Positions 10,437 through 21,083 of a stretch of DNA of 64,000 nucleotides are shown in pieces. The stretch lies in the NCBI GenBank assembly GCA_029834535.1, contig JAQMWT010000366.1:147501-211500 (forward strand). The letters are read 5' to 3'. Position numbers and translations under genes: made by a program. Under the pieces are notes generated by a model. The model worked only from the letters and a program-made list of their open reading frames with translations, ran no database searches and had not been told where the DNA came from. The stretch comes from Chrysophaeum taylorii. Its lineage: Eukaryota > Sar > Pelagophyceae > Pelagomonadales > Pelagomonadaceae. The stretch's first letter is position 1; every line of letters starts with the position of its first letter.

Positions 10437-11399
10437 TTAGGTTAGGAGCGCTGCCTGGTGGTAGGGAGGTGGGTCCGAGGAGTCTCGAGAGTTCCTGTGG
10501 TGGATGATTAAGGGTGCGGCCGTGGCGTCGTCGAGGAGGCGGGGAGTGGCGGCGGCATCCTGGAAGAGGAGCCAGTCGCGGAAGGTGGGTGTCCGGGGGG
10601 CGTCGATCTCGGCGGCGGCGCGCCAGGCGGTCCAGGTAGAAGTGGTTGCCTCGGCGAGGGTCCCCACGGCGAGCGCGGCGAACCACGGACGTAGTCGCAG
10701 GTGGCAGGCGAGAAGAATGACGAGGGCAAAGACATCCGAGCAGGCGAAGCTCGAAAGGACGTCGGCGGCGACGAGGACGTACTTGTGGCCGTTCGTCGAA
10801 AGGGGAGCTAACCAGAGTACGAGAGCAAGGAGTGCCCGCCCGAGCGATGCAAAGACGAGGACGGCGACAGGAGGGTCGAGGCGCCACGCCGATACGCCGG
10901 CGGCCACGGGAGCGACGAGTCCAACGGCCAAAAAGGTCGCGGACGCGAGGAGCGGAAGCGTCGTGTAGCCGTACCGGTTGGGACGCCGCGAGTTCCGGGA
11001 GTGCAAAGACCAGGGTGCGTCTGCGGGGTAGTCGGCCCTCGGCGTGCGGCCGAGGACGAGCGTGACGCGCGTCGCGAGTTGCAAGGCGACGACCAGCAAA
11101 AAGTATCCGAGCTCGCATTCAACGATCGGAACGATAAAACCGAGTCGTCCCATCGGCGCCACGACGCCCCACCGTCGCGACATGATGATTCGGGGGTCGT
11201 GCGCGAGCACGGCGAAAATCGTAGTTGTGGCGGCGGCGAATGGGCTCGCCGATCCGATAGCAATGGCTATTTTGAGGCGCCAGCACCACTTGCCCAAGTC
11301 CCATCGCGTCACGATCCCAAACATCGCCAGCAAAGCGACGAGACTCGCGAGGATCGCCGTCGCGCGGACGCTCCTGTCGAGAAGCGTGCGCGGCAACAT
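10437..11399 (-). CDS. Multi-pass membrane protein, perhaps PqiA-like
   Basis: 320 residues starting at the ATG at 11399. About seven hydrophobic segments are visible, for example ILASLVALLAMFGIV near the N-terminus, FLLVVALQLATRVTLVL, LLASATFLAVGLVAPVAAG, VLVFASLGRALLALVLWL and DVFALVILLAC. The last pattern, a helix holding DVF followed by a charged turn and another helix, recalls the paraquat-inducible protein A family, but the resemblance is weak. The hydrophilic C-terminal 50 residues probably face the cytosol. The gene is one of four consecutive minus-strand genes but spacing of several hundred bases argues against co-transcription. The protein is a membrane protein with good confidence; the family is uncertain. 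Confidence 0.6.
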   Translation of the reverse strand: MLPRTLLDRSVRATAILASLVALLAMFGIVTRWDLGKWCWRLKIAIAIGSASPFAAATTTIFAVLAHDPRIIMSRRWGVVAPMGRLGFIVPIVECELGYFLLVVALQLATRVTLVLGRTPRADYPADAPWSLHSRNSRRPNRYGYTTLPLLASATFLAVGLVAPVAAGVSAWRLDPPVAVLVFASLGRALLALVLWLAPLSTNGHKYVLVAADVLSSFACSDVFALVILLACHLRLRPWFAALAVGTLAEATTSTWTAWRAAAEIDAPRTPTFRDWLLFQDAAATPRLLDDATAAPLIIHHRNSRDSSDPPPYHQAALLT

Positions 11400-11584
11400 C
11401 TTCGAATAGGAGACAAGGTATTCAATTGGTGGTCGACAGGAAACCTAAGCTTTTTTCAGACCAAGAAGGGTTTCAAGGTAATAATCGGCGATGTCAGCAG
11501 CGAATACGGGGCGTTGAGACCATTTTTTTTTTTTTGGCGTCTCGTATGATTTATTTATGCTCGACCGGCTGGCTGCTCGCCCCT

Positions 11585-11621
<37 letters not shown>

Positions 11622-11875
11622 AGCTGTCGCGCCGTTGCTACCATCCCGACCTGCTTACCATCCGTCGACGTATTTGAGCCGGTGGCTGGGTTCTATCCGC
11701 CAAATGGCGAGTCGCATCAAGCAATGCATGCATGACTGACGCCCGGAGGTTCGCGTCTACGATCGATGTGCAAAGAAGAAAAGAGATGCTCGAGATTGAA
11801 CAGTTGTAGTATTAGTAGTAGCTTGGTGGTGCGTGCGTGCCGTGCGTGCGAGGGAATTTCGTTTATTATTATTCG
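11400..11875. other. Intergenic stretch with ATG microsatellite
   Basis: No gene seen between the membrane protein and the DUF2061 gene. A homopolymer T run lies at about 11523-11534 and an ATG repeat of about eleven units at 11587-11620. Confidence 0.7.
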
Positions 11876-12535
11876 TTAGATGCCGTCGCCGTCGACGTTT
11901 TCGAGTTCCTTGCCCCAGTCTATCCGGTTCCAGAACTGGTCGTAGGCGACCATGAGGGCGGTCTTGAAAACGGCGTCGAAGGTGGCGATCTTGGAGCCGG
12001 TGCCAGCGGAGCCGGTGACGACGCCGGAGACGGTAAGGGTGTTGGCAAACGCGATCAAGCGCCAGATAAGCGCCTTGACGATGGAGCGGCCGAGGTTGTC
12101 TCCCGAGCCGGAGCGACCGACCTTGACGCGGTTGAAGAGGCGTTCCCCAATAAACATGGTCCCCGATTTGGTGATAAAATCTCCGCCAACAATAGCTAGA
12201 GCCGTGCCCCATTGTCCCGTGAAATAGAACGACGAGCAAAAGGTCACAAAACCCGCGAGGAGCCGCCAGCCGATCGCCTTGACGAGGCTCCGCAACGTGG
12301 TCTCGCGGAATGTCGGCGCGGCCGACTCGGAGAGTAGCTTGAGCTCCCTGCGGTCGGCCACCAAGAGCTGTCGCTGCTCGCGCAGCTCGGATTCTAACCG
12401 ACGTATTTCTAACTCCCGCGTCGCGATGCGCTGCTTGGTGATCGTCGGCACCCCGGACATACGCACCGGCACGCGCATGGCCTGCCGACACCCGGCCAAT
12501 CCGTGGGCGGCGCCCAACAGCACCCACACAAGCAT
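11876..12535 (-). CDS. DUF2061 membrane protein, two repeats, with N-terminal coiled coil
   Basis: 219 residues from the ATG at 12535 (earlier in-frame codons are non-ATG). The N-terminus (MLVWVLLGAAHGLAG) looks like a signal peptide, followed by a basic stretch that could be a transit peptide. Residues about 38-75 form a charged helix (ELEIRRLESELREQRQLL) likely to be a coiled coil. Then two copies of the DUF2061 pattern: SLVKAIGWRLLAGFVTF with GGDFITKSGTMFIGER, and SIVKALIWRLIAFANTL with FDAVFKTALMVAYDQFWNR. Bacterial DUF2061 proteins are small two-helix membrane proteins of unknown role; duplicated forms with organelle leaders occur in algae. Location is probably the plastid or another endomembrane, by inference. 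Confidence 0.75.
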   Translation of the reverse strand: MLVWVLLGAAHGLAGCRQAMRVPVRMSGVPTITKQRIATRELEIRRLESELREQRQLLVADRRELKLLSESAAPTFRETTLRSLVKAIGWRLLAGFVTFCSSFYFTGQWGTALAIVGGDFITKSGTMFIGERLFNRVKVGRSGSGDNLGRSIVKALIWRLIAFANTLTVSGVVTGSAGTGSKIATFDAVFKTALMVAYDQFWNRIDWGKELENVDGDGI

Positions 12536-14875
12536 GTTCAACTTACAACAACAAGGGTTTCCGACCCGCACAATCAAGAAAGTAAGTCGTCATCATGCAC
12601 GAGGGCTGCCTCTCTGCTCGACCAAAAGAGGCGCCGCAGGGCCGGCAACTTAAGCAGTTTTCGAGCACAACGACAGATCGCGCTCGCATTGCGGGCATCT
12701 GCGATGAGAATGCACTCGTACTCTTTCCAGTCTCGAGACATGCGCAAAGGCCGGCGATGAGCTCCTCCGACCGTGATTTGAAAATTTTTCCAGCCAGAAA
12801 GAGGCCGCGCCGTTTGGCAACCAACCAACCGCGTTCGAAGAGCTGGCTCGACGCCAGTCCTGCGGCTTGAAGTAGTCTTCCTGCCGCGAGGAGGATAGCA
12901 AACGCGCGGAAGAAGAAGAAGAAGAAGAAATGAGGTGCCTCGACACTTCCGACGCGCGGGTGTTGAAGAGCTCAAGTCGCTCGTATCGAAGAGCGCGGGC
13001 CGCTACGTTCGTTGCGTCTCGCGGATTGCCCGGTCGCCAAGAAAAGGCGCTGGGTGATCGCGTCGTCGTACAACGAAAGTACTTATTTGTCGCGAAAGTC
13101 CGCGCGGCCGTTGTCCCGGGGACGGCCGTTGCGAGAGCGCGTTCGCGAGTTCTTGAGTGTTGATGTTTCGCGCCCGATAGCTCCATAGCTCGGGAATCGC
13201 CGCCGCTTTACGCTTTGCGACGCAACGACCGAGATTTTTTTTCGAGCGCCAGTTTCTTAGCCTTGAAGAGCGAGAATTTCGTCCGCTCCTTTTCCCGCCG
13301 CGTTTGTTGCGAGAGCGGCGACAGGTCGCTGTTCCGGTTCGTCTAAAACAAAGGTCGTCGGAGCGTTTTCGAGCCGCTGACGGTCATCGCGGCGTGCCGA
13401 GAAACCACCACTCCCGCGCCGCGGCTTCGGGGTGTCGTTCCGGTCGCGCGTCCCGCGCCTCGGTTTCCTTCGAGCAGCCCGCGTTGAGGACATTCGCGGG
13501 CATGTCATGCCATTTTCTCTCAAAACAACAACAACAACTGCTGGAACCCAATTCCCCGAAAGTTTGTGTCGCAACGAAGTCTCCTGAAGCTTGGGCTGAC
13601 TTCTTGCCGAGTGATTTATCATCCGCGATGGACGATCGCCCCCGGCGTGGCCAAGTCGTGCATCATCTCCTACGGCAATCGGCAAAAGTTTGGTAAAAAT
13701 TAAGCTTGCGGACGGGGGATTTTTTTGAAGACCATCCTGGAATAACGCGAGCACCTCGCTCCGGGGTGCAGCTCGGCTGTCGCTCGTCCGGCGTCTCCCG
13801 GTCTCCGCGTCGAAAGCAGTCTGCGAGCTTGGCTGATCGATAGCGCCCATAAAGGTCAAATCGCACGTCGTTATCGCGATTCACCTCGTGGTGGCCGGGC
13901 CGGCGACGCGAGAGCCGGCGCCAATCCAAGGCGTCGCCACCTCCAATAGCACTATCAACACCCTCGCGCGCGATATCGCGTCGCTGATCTCGTCCTAAAC
14001 GAGGTTTGTTGCCAACCAGCCACTGCGCTTTTGCTAAATGGTCCAGAATTGTTTTTGCCCGATCATCGAAATCTCGAGTTTTGCAACAATATTTCTTCGT
14101 ACGACGTGAAGAATGACATCGCGAAAAGCCTCGTCGTCGTCGGCTTCGTATCCGCGCTGGAGCTTTAGCTCGAGGGGTCTCCAAGGAAACGCGGCGGTAT
14201 TGTTGGGCTCAAAAACGTGAGTTGGTCCCTGCCTCGGGAGGACGGTCGAACATCGTCCGGTCGAACGGACGATGTTCCACGAGTTTTCGGGGGGTGCTCG
14301 AAGTTCGAAGCGGTCGGACTGAAAGGCAAGCGCGGGTGCTCCTCGCGACCCTACTTGATCCGAAGAAGCTTTAGGAAGGAAGACAATGGCGACAGGAGCT
14401 CGACAGATCTGGATGTCTCGAAGAGTCACGCTGGTTCCGAAAGACGAAGGAGTGGGAGGCACTCTCTCGCTTCGCCGTCGGCCTCGAAGACAAAAAAGAC
14501 GCTCTCGGTGCTTATTGATGGATGGATGGATGGATGTCGTCACGGTGGTGGATATGTCGTCTTTCCCAACTGGCACGAATGCGATAGAAGATTGTTGGCG
14601 CCCGAGCTCTTGATTGACGAAACCAGACAAGATCCCGGATGCGCGCGGGGGAGAGGCGCGACGCCGAGACGCGGCGTAAAAAAAAAAAAAACAACAACTC
14701 ATCTTTGTCGTCTGCTGCTCGGGGAATTCGTTCCGTTCGTTCACGCCTCCTCCTACGCCTCTCTCTTTCGAGGGAGAAGAGGTGGAGACAGGACGACGAA
14801 GAAGAGTACTCCTAGCTACCCTCACCTCGCACGACGCTCGCGCTCTCAAGGAAAAATAAAAAAAAATGAAGTCGC
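12536..14875. other. Gene-poor stretch of 2.3 kb
   Basis: No protein is recognised on either strand. Frames of up to about 200 residues exist but are Arg/Ser-rich and overlap each other on both strands, typical of GC-rich noncoding DNA. A GAA repeat lies at about 12908-12929, a hairpin at 14248-14277, a GGAT repeat at about 14517-14534 and a poly-A run at about 14680-14692. The part just upstream of 12536 should contain the promoter of the DUF2061 gene. Confidence 0.5.
14248..14277. repeat. Perfect hairpin with 12-bp arms
   Basis: GAACATCGTCCG (14248-14259) is followed by a six-base loop and its exact reverse complement (14266-14277). It lies in noncoding sequence 600 bp beyond the 3' end of the LtrA gene. 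It may be a protein-binding palindrome or a small structured RNA. Confidence 0.7.
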
Positions 14876-16174
14876 CTAGGCTTCAAGGCCGATATTGCAG
14901 GTGTTGACGACGAGATCGTCGTCGTCGCCGCCCACGAGGGCCCCGCGGGGCTTGGAGTGCTCGAAGTGGTGTTCCCAAAAGGCGACGGCGAGGAGAGCGG
15001 CCAACGCGATCGCGGCGACGTGGAGGAGGTTGAGGGGGCAGTAAAACCCCAAAACGAAAAGAAGAGTCAACGCGAAAACCCCGACCGCATGGCAGAGAAT
15101 GATTTGACCCGAAACGACACTTTTGAACCAGAGGGAACCCGCGAGGAAGACGAGCGGACCCCCCGCGACGGCCGTCGCGCGGTCGGGGGACGTGCCGCGC
15201 GGGTCTGCGAGGACAAAGCGCATCCCGACGGCGGCGACGATAACCCCCGCAACGATCGGTACGTGCGCGAAGGTGAAAATAAGCCTCGCCACTTCGCCGG
15301 GACGCTCGGTCTCCGAGATCAAACGCGCGGCCTGGCGGTGCGAAAAGCGAAAATACGTCCACCAGAGCGCCACCGAGGTCGCGAACGCGACCAAAAACGC
15401 GACCAGCTCGATTATCGTTTGCGCCGAGGCGGCGAAAATCTGTCCCGTTGCCAGGATTGTCTCCCCGAGACAAATAATGACAAACAGAGCGCACCGCTCG
15501 GCCATGTGATCGCCGAGGACGTCCCAATCTAACGGCTCGGACGCCCCGAGCCCCGGGACCCAGAATAACGCGAACGGTCCTACGTACTCGATCGCAAGAG
15601 CGACGCACCACACGCCGAGGCGGCCGGCGCCCGCGAGCCAGAAAATCCCCGCGAACCCCAGCCACGCGGCTATTCTGAAGAAGTTCAGCGCGTGCACCTC
15701 CCGCCCTTCCCATCGCATCAACGCCGCAACATACAGAGATCGCCCGAACTGTATGGCGACGTGGGCGCCAGCAAACTGGAACTTCCGCGAGCCGTAGGCT
15801 TCTGGTATCGACGAACTCAGAATCAGGCCGCCGCCCATCAGCGCGAACATCAACACCCTACCAGCGAGGGACTCGGGGTTCAGCCAGTTGGTCACCCAGG
15901 TCGTGTATATCCAGACCCACCACACCGCGAGGATCAAGACGCTCGTCTCGGCGATACCTCGAGGGGTGTACCGCGAGCTCATCGTGTGCGACAGCTGGAC
16001 AATCGAGAAGACGAACACGAGGTCATAAAATAGTTCCACGAAGCTCACCCGTCCCGCGTCCTCGCTGTCCCGCGGCCGGAACAGCTCGGCGGTGCTCATT
16101 CCCCTGTGCCGCGCCATCGACCGTCGCGAAGACGACGCCATCGACTCCGACTCGGGGGTCGTGCGAACCATCAT
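14876..16174 (-). CDS. LtrA (low temperature requirement A) family membrane protein
   Basis: 432 residues from the first of two adjacent ATGs at 16174. After a Ser/Arg-rich cytosolic N-terminus comes the LtrA signature VSFVELFYDLVFVFSIVQLSH (residues about 43-62, shortened here to its core FVELFYDLVFVF), then about twelve membrane helices, including VLILAVWWVWIYTTWVTNWL and CLGETILATGQIF. The pair FVELFYDLVFVF and LGETIL are the two best-conserved LtrA motifs. The family is common in bacteria, where it was named from a Listeria cold-growth mutant; its biochemical role is unknown. Presence in a eukaryotic nuclear genome suggests an old transfer from bacteria (inference). The length fits bacterial members plus a short extension. 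The tail has an acidic DDDD run from a microsatellite. Confidence 0.88.
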   Translation of the reverse strand: MMVRTTPESESMASSSRRSMARHRGMSTAELFRPRDSEDAGRVSFVELFYDLVFVFSIVQLSHTMSSRYTPRGIAETSVLILAVWWVWIYTTWVTNWLNPESLAGRVLMFALMGGGLILSSSIPEAYGSRKFQFAGAHVAIQFGRSLYVAALMRWEGREVHALNFFRIAAWLGFAGIFWLAGAGRLGVWCVALAIEYVGPFALFWVPGLGASEPLDWDVLGDHMAERCALFVIICLGETILATGQIFAASAQTIIELVAFLVAFATSVALWWTYFRFSHRQAARLISETERPGEVARLIFTFAHVPIVAGVIVAAVGMRFVLADPRGTSPDRATAVAGGPLVFLAGSLWFKSVVSGQIILCHAVGVFALTLLFVLGFYCPLNLLHVAAIALAALLAVAFWEHHFEHSKPRGALVGGDDDDLVVNTCNIGLEA

Positions 16175-17452
16175 TTAAGAAATCCGTTGGGATAACAAGT
16201 CCGTTGGGATTCGAAGTTCGATGTGATCCCAAGATGACGACGACCTATAAGTTACACGTGGACCAATTAATTAATTAATTATCATGGTTTTTTTCGCGGC
16301 GGCAAAGACGACGACGACGACGACGACGCGTCGTCGCGCGCGATTGCCGGGGAAGTAAATTAAATAGCTGCGCGAGCAACGAGCCACATCAAAGAAAGAG
16401 AAAACGCCGCCGCTGCACCGCCGAAAGGAATAGTATAGTGCTAGGTCCTCAACAGCAAAACTTCAACGGATCGTAAATCCGCGAGAAAAAAAAAAAAAAG
16501 TTCAGACAAACCGCCTCCGCTATGGGCGTCGTGATGCGTGGGCGTAGGATTATATTATCGCAGCGCCGTGGCACGCGAGATCGGAATCACGGGACGGGGC
16601 TCGGAAGGATTACTTACTTGAAAGCGACTTGATCTCACGGTCTCGGTCTCAGGGAGTACCACATTATTCTCGTTGGAGCGTGGAATGTGCCTTGTTGCGA
16701 CGTATGTGGCCTGTGGGACCCCGACCCGCGTGGGTGTTTGGAGGCGCACCAGGAGGAGAACAATCATGGTGCCTAATCGACCACCAAGTTAACTAACTGC
16801 CTCCAATCGTCTACGATGCTGTCACGCACAATGGGCGCGCGCGCGATGTGCTGCGTTGTAGAGTGCGCGACGGCGCCAGGCTTGGAAGCACCGTAAAAAA
16901 AAGTTCAGGGACCTCCTGGACCCGGAAAATACCATATCAACCATCCTCCACCGCCTTGGCCTGGGGACTCTAACGACACCTCGCGCCGACAGCTCCGCTG
17001 GGCAGACCACGTTGAAATCATATGCCCTGGAACCACCTCACTCGGAAGATGAATAGACGCTAGGGTAACAAACACAGTTATCATCGTCCTCGGGAAAGGC
17101 CAAGGTCGTCGTCATGCGCGCGTTGTCAGCATCGACAACGTCGTCGTTTTTCTGCGATTCCAGGAAATAAATCCAAGCAAGATATGCTAAAAGATTGGCA
17201 TTAGCAATTAGTCGAAAATCCCAGAATAATAAGAGGCATCATCAGATGGAGACTCCAAAGGAATCTTCCTAGTTCAAGGCAAGAAAAATCCCGATAAAAA
17301 AATCGTTTATTAGTTTCGTATGATGTATGTTGCGCACGAGGGTAACAACAAATGCGAGGAGGAGGATCCAGACGCGTGTGTTAGACTTAAATTGTTTCTT
17401 CGATTCTTTCATCTCGTGTTGTGTGTGTTCAAGACGCGTTTCAGGCAACACC
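16175..17452. other. Intergenic stretch with short repeats and a recurring upstream module
   Basis: No gene recognised. It holds a TTAA repeat (about 16264-16281), an ACG repeat (about 16309-16328) and, at about 16465-16521, a module (core CGTAAATCCGCGA then GACAAACCGCC) that recurs just before the ATG of the sulfotransferase-like gene at 20010. The final 200 bases should contain the promoter of the SOD-like gene. Confidence 0.5.
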
Positions 17453-18272
17453 ATGGTCCCTCTGATCATCCTCATCACGCTGCTCGCCAAGGGTGCGTGG
17501 CTTTGTTGAATGGTCCTGTCGTGATCGCAAACCTGAGACGCTCCGCGCAGTATGCCGCAGCGCGGAGTTAGAGGTTGCGACGATGGGTTCGATCCTGTTC
17601 GAAGATACAACGAACTACGAAGGGCAGCTCGGGGCTTTGATTGCGAACGAGACGGGATCGGGCGTCTCGCTCTTCGGATCGTTCGCTGGGCTCGAGCCTT
17701 CGACGTCTACTCACTGGCACGCGTTCTCCGGAGACTGCGACGCGATGGACGAAGTTGCGGACCACTTCGACGTCGCCGTAGACCCGACGGGATATGCCTC
17801 GCTCGATGTTATGCTCCAAGGAATTTCTCTCAACGACTTCGACGCTATAGAAATTCTCAACGACACCGGTCGCGTCGGGTGCGGCGCGCTCTACGATGCC
17901 GTGGGCGCGTCAATCATGCCGTACGGCGACTTTACCGCCAAGGGTGTTCTCATCGTCATCGACCATTGCGATCCGTGTCATATCCACCTCAACGGCGCTC
18001 TTGGGGGTCTCGACACGGAAATGGGTCTTATCAAGATCCACGAGGGGTCCAGCTGCGATGACGTCGGCGACGCGTACGCGTACACCTCCGCGTACGACCC
18101 TTGGGAGAATCAAACCTACGTCACGGACGATGGAGGCAACGCCCAGATCAATGTCTTCAGCGATGTCTTCACAGCAGCCGGCCAGTACCCCGTCGAAGGC
18201 CTCCCGGTTGTCGTCTACGACGACCGCGAAACTCCGCTCGGCTGTGGCCTCCTCTCCTACATGTACGTCTAA
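17453..18272 (+). CDS. Secreted Cu/Zn superoxide dismutase-like protein, two degenerate domains, one intron
   Basis: Exon 1 (17453-17492) encodes a signal peptide (MVPLIILITLLAK); a 58-bp intron (GTGCGT...GCGCAG) in phase 1 leads to exon 2 (17551-18272). The joined product has 253 residues. The second half matches the algal SOD-like repeat: GLIKIHEGSSC, DPW, a Tyr-rich turn, TDDGGNAQI, then LPVVVYDDRETPLGCGLL, equivalent to the VVHxxxDxxxxCG end of Cu/Zn SOD. The first half is an older, more diverged copy (THWHAFSGDC, ILNDTGRVGCGAL). Active members have HIH, GxHY and VVH; here the second copy shows KIH, GDAY and VVY, so at least three metal-binding His are replaced. Catalysis is doubtful; a structural or metal-handling role outside the cell is possible. 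The disulfide cysteines are kept. Confidence 0.82.
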
Positions 18273-20009
18273 ACATTTTCCACCACCACTTGTCGGCACC
18301 AGACTACGAGCGATTATATTCCAATGCGTGCGAACTCGCAGCATTTTTTTTTTTGTCCTCCCAACGACCACCCAGATTGCTGATTGACCTTTCCTCGAGT
18401 TGTTGTACCCGAATCTCACAATCTCATGACACACCAGCCATGGTCTCATTGCGCTCCTAGACACACGCATGTCGCACCAGAAAGGCCTAGGATGCGTAGG
18501 TCCGTCCTGTCCCTCTCCAAATAGCGAAGCGCTCGTAGTTGTACGCTTCAGTGATATCATCAACCTTGACCCTTACCCTTTATCCTACTCTAACGCCATC
18601 TCGTTCGTGTGAAACCAACCCTCCACCCCATCTAGATCAACCACACCAACTCGTGGAAGATCCCACTTCCTCGAATACCCCGCGAGGTCGTGGGCGCGCG
18701 TGCTGTCTGCACACTGTCCTTCGCCTTTGCAAGCTGCTGCCTTCTGTGCCATCGCGTTTTACCGCGCTCCTTGTGTCATACTTATTATCACGGCAGAGTG
18801 TTGTTGCTAGCTGTTTATAGAAGCGGCGGCACTGAGAGTAAAGCATAGTCCGGTGGTTGTGGACTGCGAGGCGCTATGCAAACTACACTGCCACAATCAC
18901 GTTGCACGAGTGGTCTTCCTTCTAACGCGTGCCATGCGTAGCGGCGTCAACGACGGCACGAGCCGTGCCTCTCCCGGTGTTTTCAGCTTTTGAGTTAAAT
19001 TGGGTTTGATAGTCGCGATACGCGTGCTCAAAAGGATACGACCTGATTGTTCGGGTGGTTTTGTGCTGGCCTTTGGGAATACTTGACAGAAAGTCCCATA
19101 GTTGAAGATTATTTTGAACATTTTCTGCCATCCGTTTGCGAGCGTAGAAAAGTTGATACATTATTATTAAGCGAAGAAGCCGCGGGTGTTTCCAGCCAGC
19201 CAGCCAGCCAGCCAGGTTTCCGTGGAGTGGTGGTTTGTTGCGCAAGGTCTCGACGAGAAGTGGGGGACAAAGGTTCCTTCCTTCCTGTATTTGGCGCTCG
19301 CGTCGAGAACGAACACGAAGGTCAACGGTGGAAAGAAAGCACGAGGCCCTGATGATCGCAACGCTCAGAAGCACTCGAAACTTGCACAATATCTCATATA
19401 AATACACGTCTTCAAACCACGTTGCCAGGATGTCGTCTGCGATGCTTTTGTCGACGGCAACCAGCGCTTTTTGAACAATTGCAATTAATTCTCCTAGCTC
19501 CTTACTCTAAGGGATATCCATCCATCCATCCTCGATGCACATGAGGAGGGGAGTTGTGGCAGTAACGCCCATTTCCCCCACTTGCCTTGCCTGCCTGCCA
19601 CCTGACTTACCCTGATTGTTGTTGCTCTGGTACTGACCTTGCACTGATGGTGGGGGTGCCATCTTGACACCCTCACCTGCGCTTCCACTGAAGAACCCAA
19701 TGTACCAGGCATTTGTATTGCTTTCTTGCAGTCTTCTCGCTATTATATTACCCTCATTTGATTGTCCGATTTTTTCGAGATGGCGTGAGGTATTGCGCTG
19801 AGATCGGGCGTGTGGTGGTTTCACCCGCGGTTCGGTTCGGGTTTGGAGAAAGGGTTGTTGAGGCCCCTGGACCGGCCAGGATTGTGGCGGGTATCTGAGA
19901 AAACGCGACTACAGATGCGCGCAAAAGCGAACTCCAACATGTGGCGTGTCACAACGGACCGTAAATCCGCGACGAGAGGAGGAGGTCGGATAAACCGCCG
20001 CCGGCATAT
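18273..20009. other. Intergenic stretch of 1.7 kb
   Basis: No gene recognised. Frames on both strands are short. It contains a poly-T run (about 18343-18353), a CAGC repeat (about 19195-19215) and a GATG/CATC repeat (about 19516-19530). At 19953-20005 lies the recurring upstream module (CGTAAATCCGCGA, then GATAAACCGCC), ending only a few bases before the ATG at 20010. Confidence 0.5.
19953..20005 (+). promoter_or_regulatory. Recurring upstream module (also at about 16465-16521)
   Basis: Two places in the window share CAACGGAYCGTAAATCCGCGA, a purine-rich spacer, then TCRGAYAAACCGCC and CCG. This copy ends about four bases before the start codon of the sulfotransferase-like gene. The other copy precedes an ATG with only a short frame. 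It could be a core promoter or 5' UTR element, or a relic of a dispersed repeat. Confidence 0.4.
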
Positions 20010-21083
20010 ATGATGCTCGTCGTTGCTGCTGCCGTGATGTGCGAGCGCATCGTATCCGCGCCCGCGAAACTCGAGCTGCGGCATCGCGGGAAATGGTTGT
20101 GCGGCGGGACGAGACTCGAGGCGGAGGCGTGCAGTTTAGGGGTGGAACGGCGGTTTGGGGGATGGTTCAAAATTCAAGGTGACGTGGGTCGAGTTGCGGC
20201 GTCGCGAGACGGCGAAACATTAACGAAAAATAGCCGCGGCGACCTCTTTCGCTTGATGATTGGGTCGGGCAAATCTTATTATTATTCGCTCAGACACGAG
20301 AGCGGTCGGAATGTCGAAGCGAGGTCGAACGACCGAATCGCGCTCGGTAATCAGCCGACCCGATGGGAGTCCCCGGAGAAGCTCGAAAGACTAGGTGCTG
20401 GTGAGAGGTGCGAGAACAAGAAGTCCCTCGTGTGGTTCGACGACAACGCGAGCATTCCGTCGCTCGACGCGATTCTCGCGCCAGCAACGATGCCGCCCGT
20501 TTTGGTGCTGGGAGTCGGTCACGCCGGCACTTCGAGCGTCGCACACTATCTCTTGAGTCGTGGATGGGCGCGGCCCGCGCTGAGGCCGGGGGTCAAGCTC
20601 GAACGGTCCAAGGCCGAAGACTACGAGGTCCTCGTTGCCAACGGCAAGTTCGTAAGGATGACGGGGATCGACAAGGTTCCGGTGGTTACGACGAAGGACG
20701 CGCGAGACACAGCTTCTAAATTCCTCGACGCGGGGGAGTGCTGGGTGGCGCGGCACGCCCACCTCTGGCGCCGGCAAAAGCGAGGTCTTCCTGTTATGTG
20801 GAAGGACCCCCAGTTCGTGTGGACCCTCCATTTGTGGCGCCGCGTCGTTTCGGAAGAAGACGCTATCCTCGTCCACGTGAGAAGAGACGCGGCTAAAATC
20901 GTCCTGTCCCACAAGGTCCGCGGCGAGACGCAGGCAAGGCACCTCAACATGACGGTCGAAGCCGCCGTCCGCGCCCGCATCGCGTGGGCCGACTGGCAGC
21001 TCCGCAACTGGTGCGGTCCCGCCGTGTCCTTTAATATCGAATCGCTCCGCAACGTCCAAGTCAAGAACCACCACCACGCATGA
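20010..21083 (+). CDS. Sulfotransferase-like protein
   Basis: 357 residues from the ATG at 20010, with a short hydrophobic leader (MMLVVAAAVMCERIVSA) that suggests entry into the secretory pathway. Residues about 165-185 hold a P-loop-like PAPS 5'-phosphosulfate site (PVLVLGVGHAGTSSVAHYLL) and residues about 295-315 a 3'-phosphate-binding-like segment (ILVHVRRDAAKIVLSH), in the correct order for the sulfotransferase fold; a WKDPQFVW motif lies between. The N-terminal 120 residues are unassigned and could be a lectin-like or FMN-independent beta domain. The C-terminal 50 codons and the 3' flank are the source of the tandem array that follows. The acceptor substrate cannot be told; carbohydrate is usual for secretory members. 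Confidence 0.68.
   Translation: MMLVVAAAVMCERIVSAPAKLELRHRGKWLCGGTRLEAEACSLGVERRFGGWFKIQGDVGRVAASRDGETLTKNSRGDLFRLMIGSGKSYYYSLRHESGRNVEARSNDRIALGNQPTRWESPEKLERLGAGERCENKKSLVWFDDNASIPSLDAILAPATMPPVLVLGVGHAGTSSVAHYLLSRGWARPALRPGVKLERSKAEDYEVLVANGKFVRMTGIDKVPVVTTKDARDTASKFLDAGECWVARHAHLWRRQKRGLPVMWKDPQFVWTLHLWRRVVSEEDAILVHVRRDAAKIVLSHKVRGETQARHLNMTVEAAVRARIAWADWQLRNWCGPAVSFNIESLRNVQVKNHHHA

Noticed and set aside
13257-13859. Minus-strand frame of 200 codons
   Set aside because: No domain; composition typical of noncoding GC-rich DNA.
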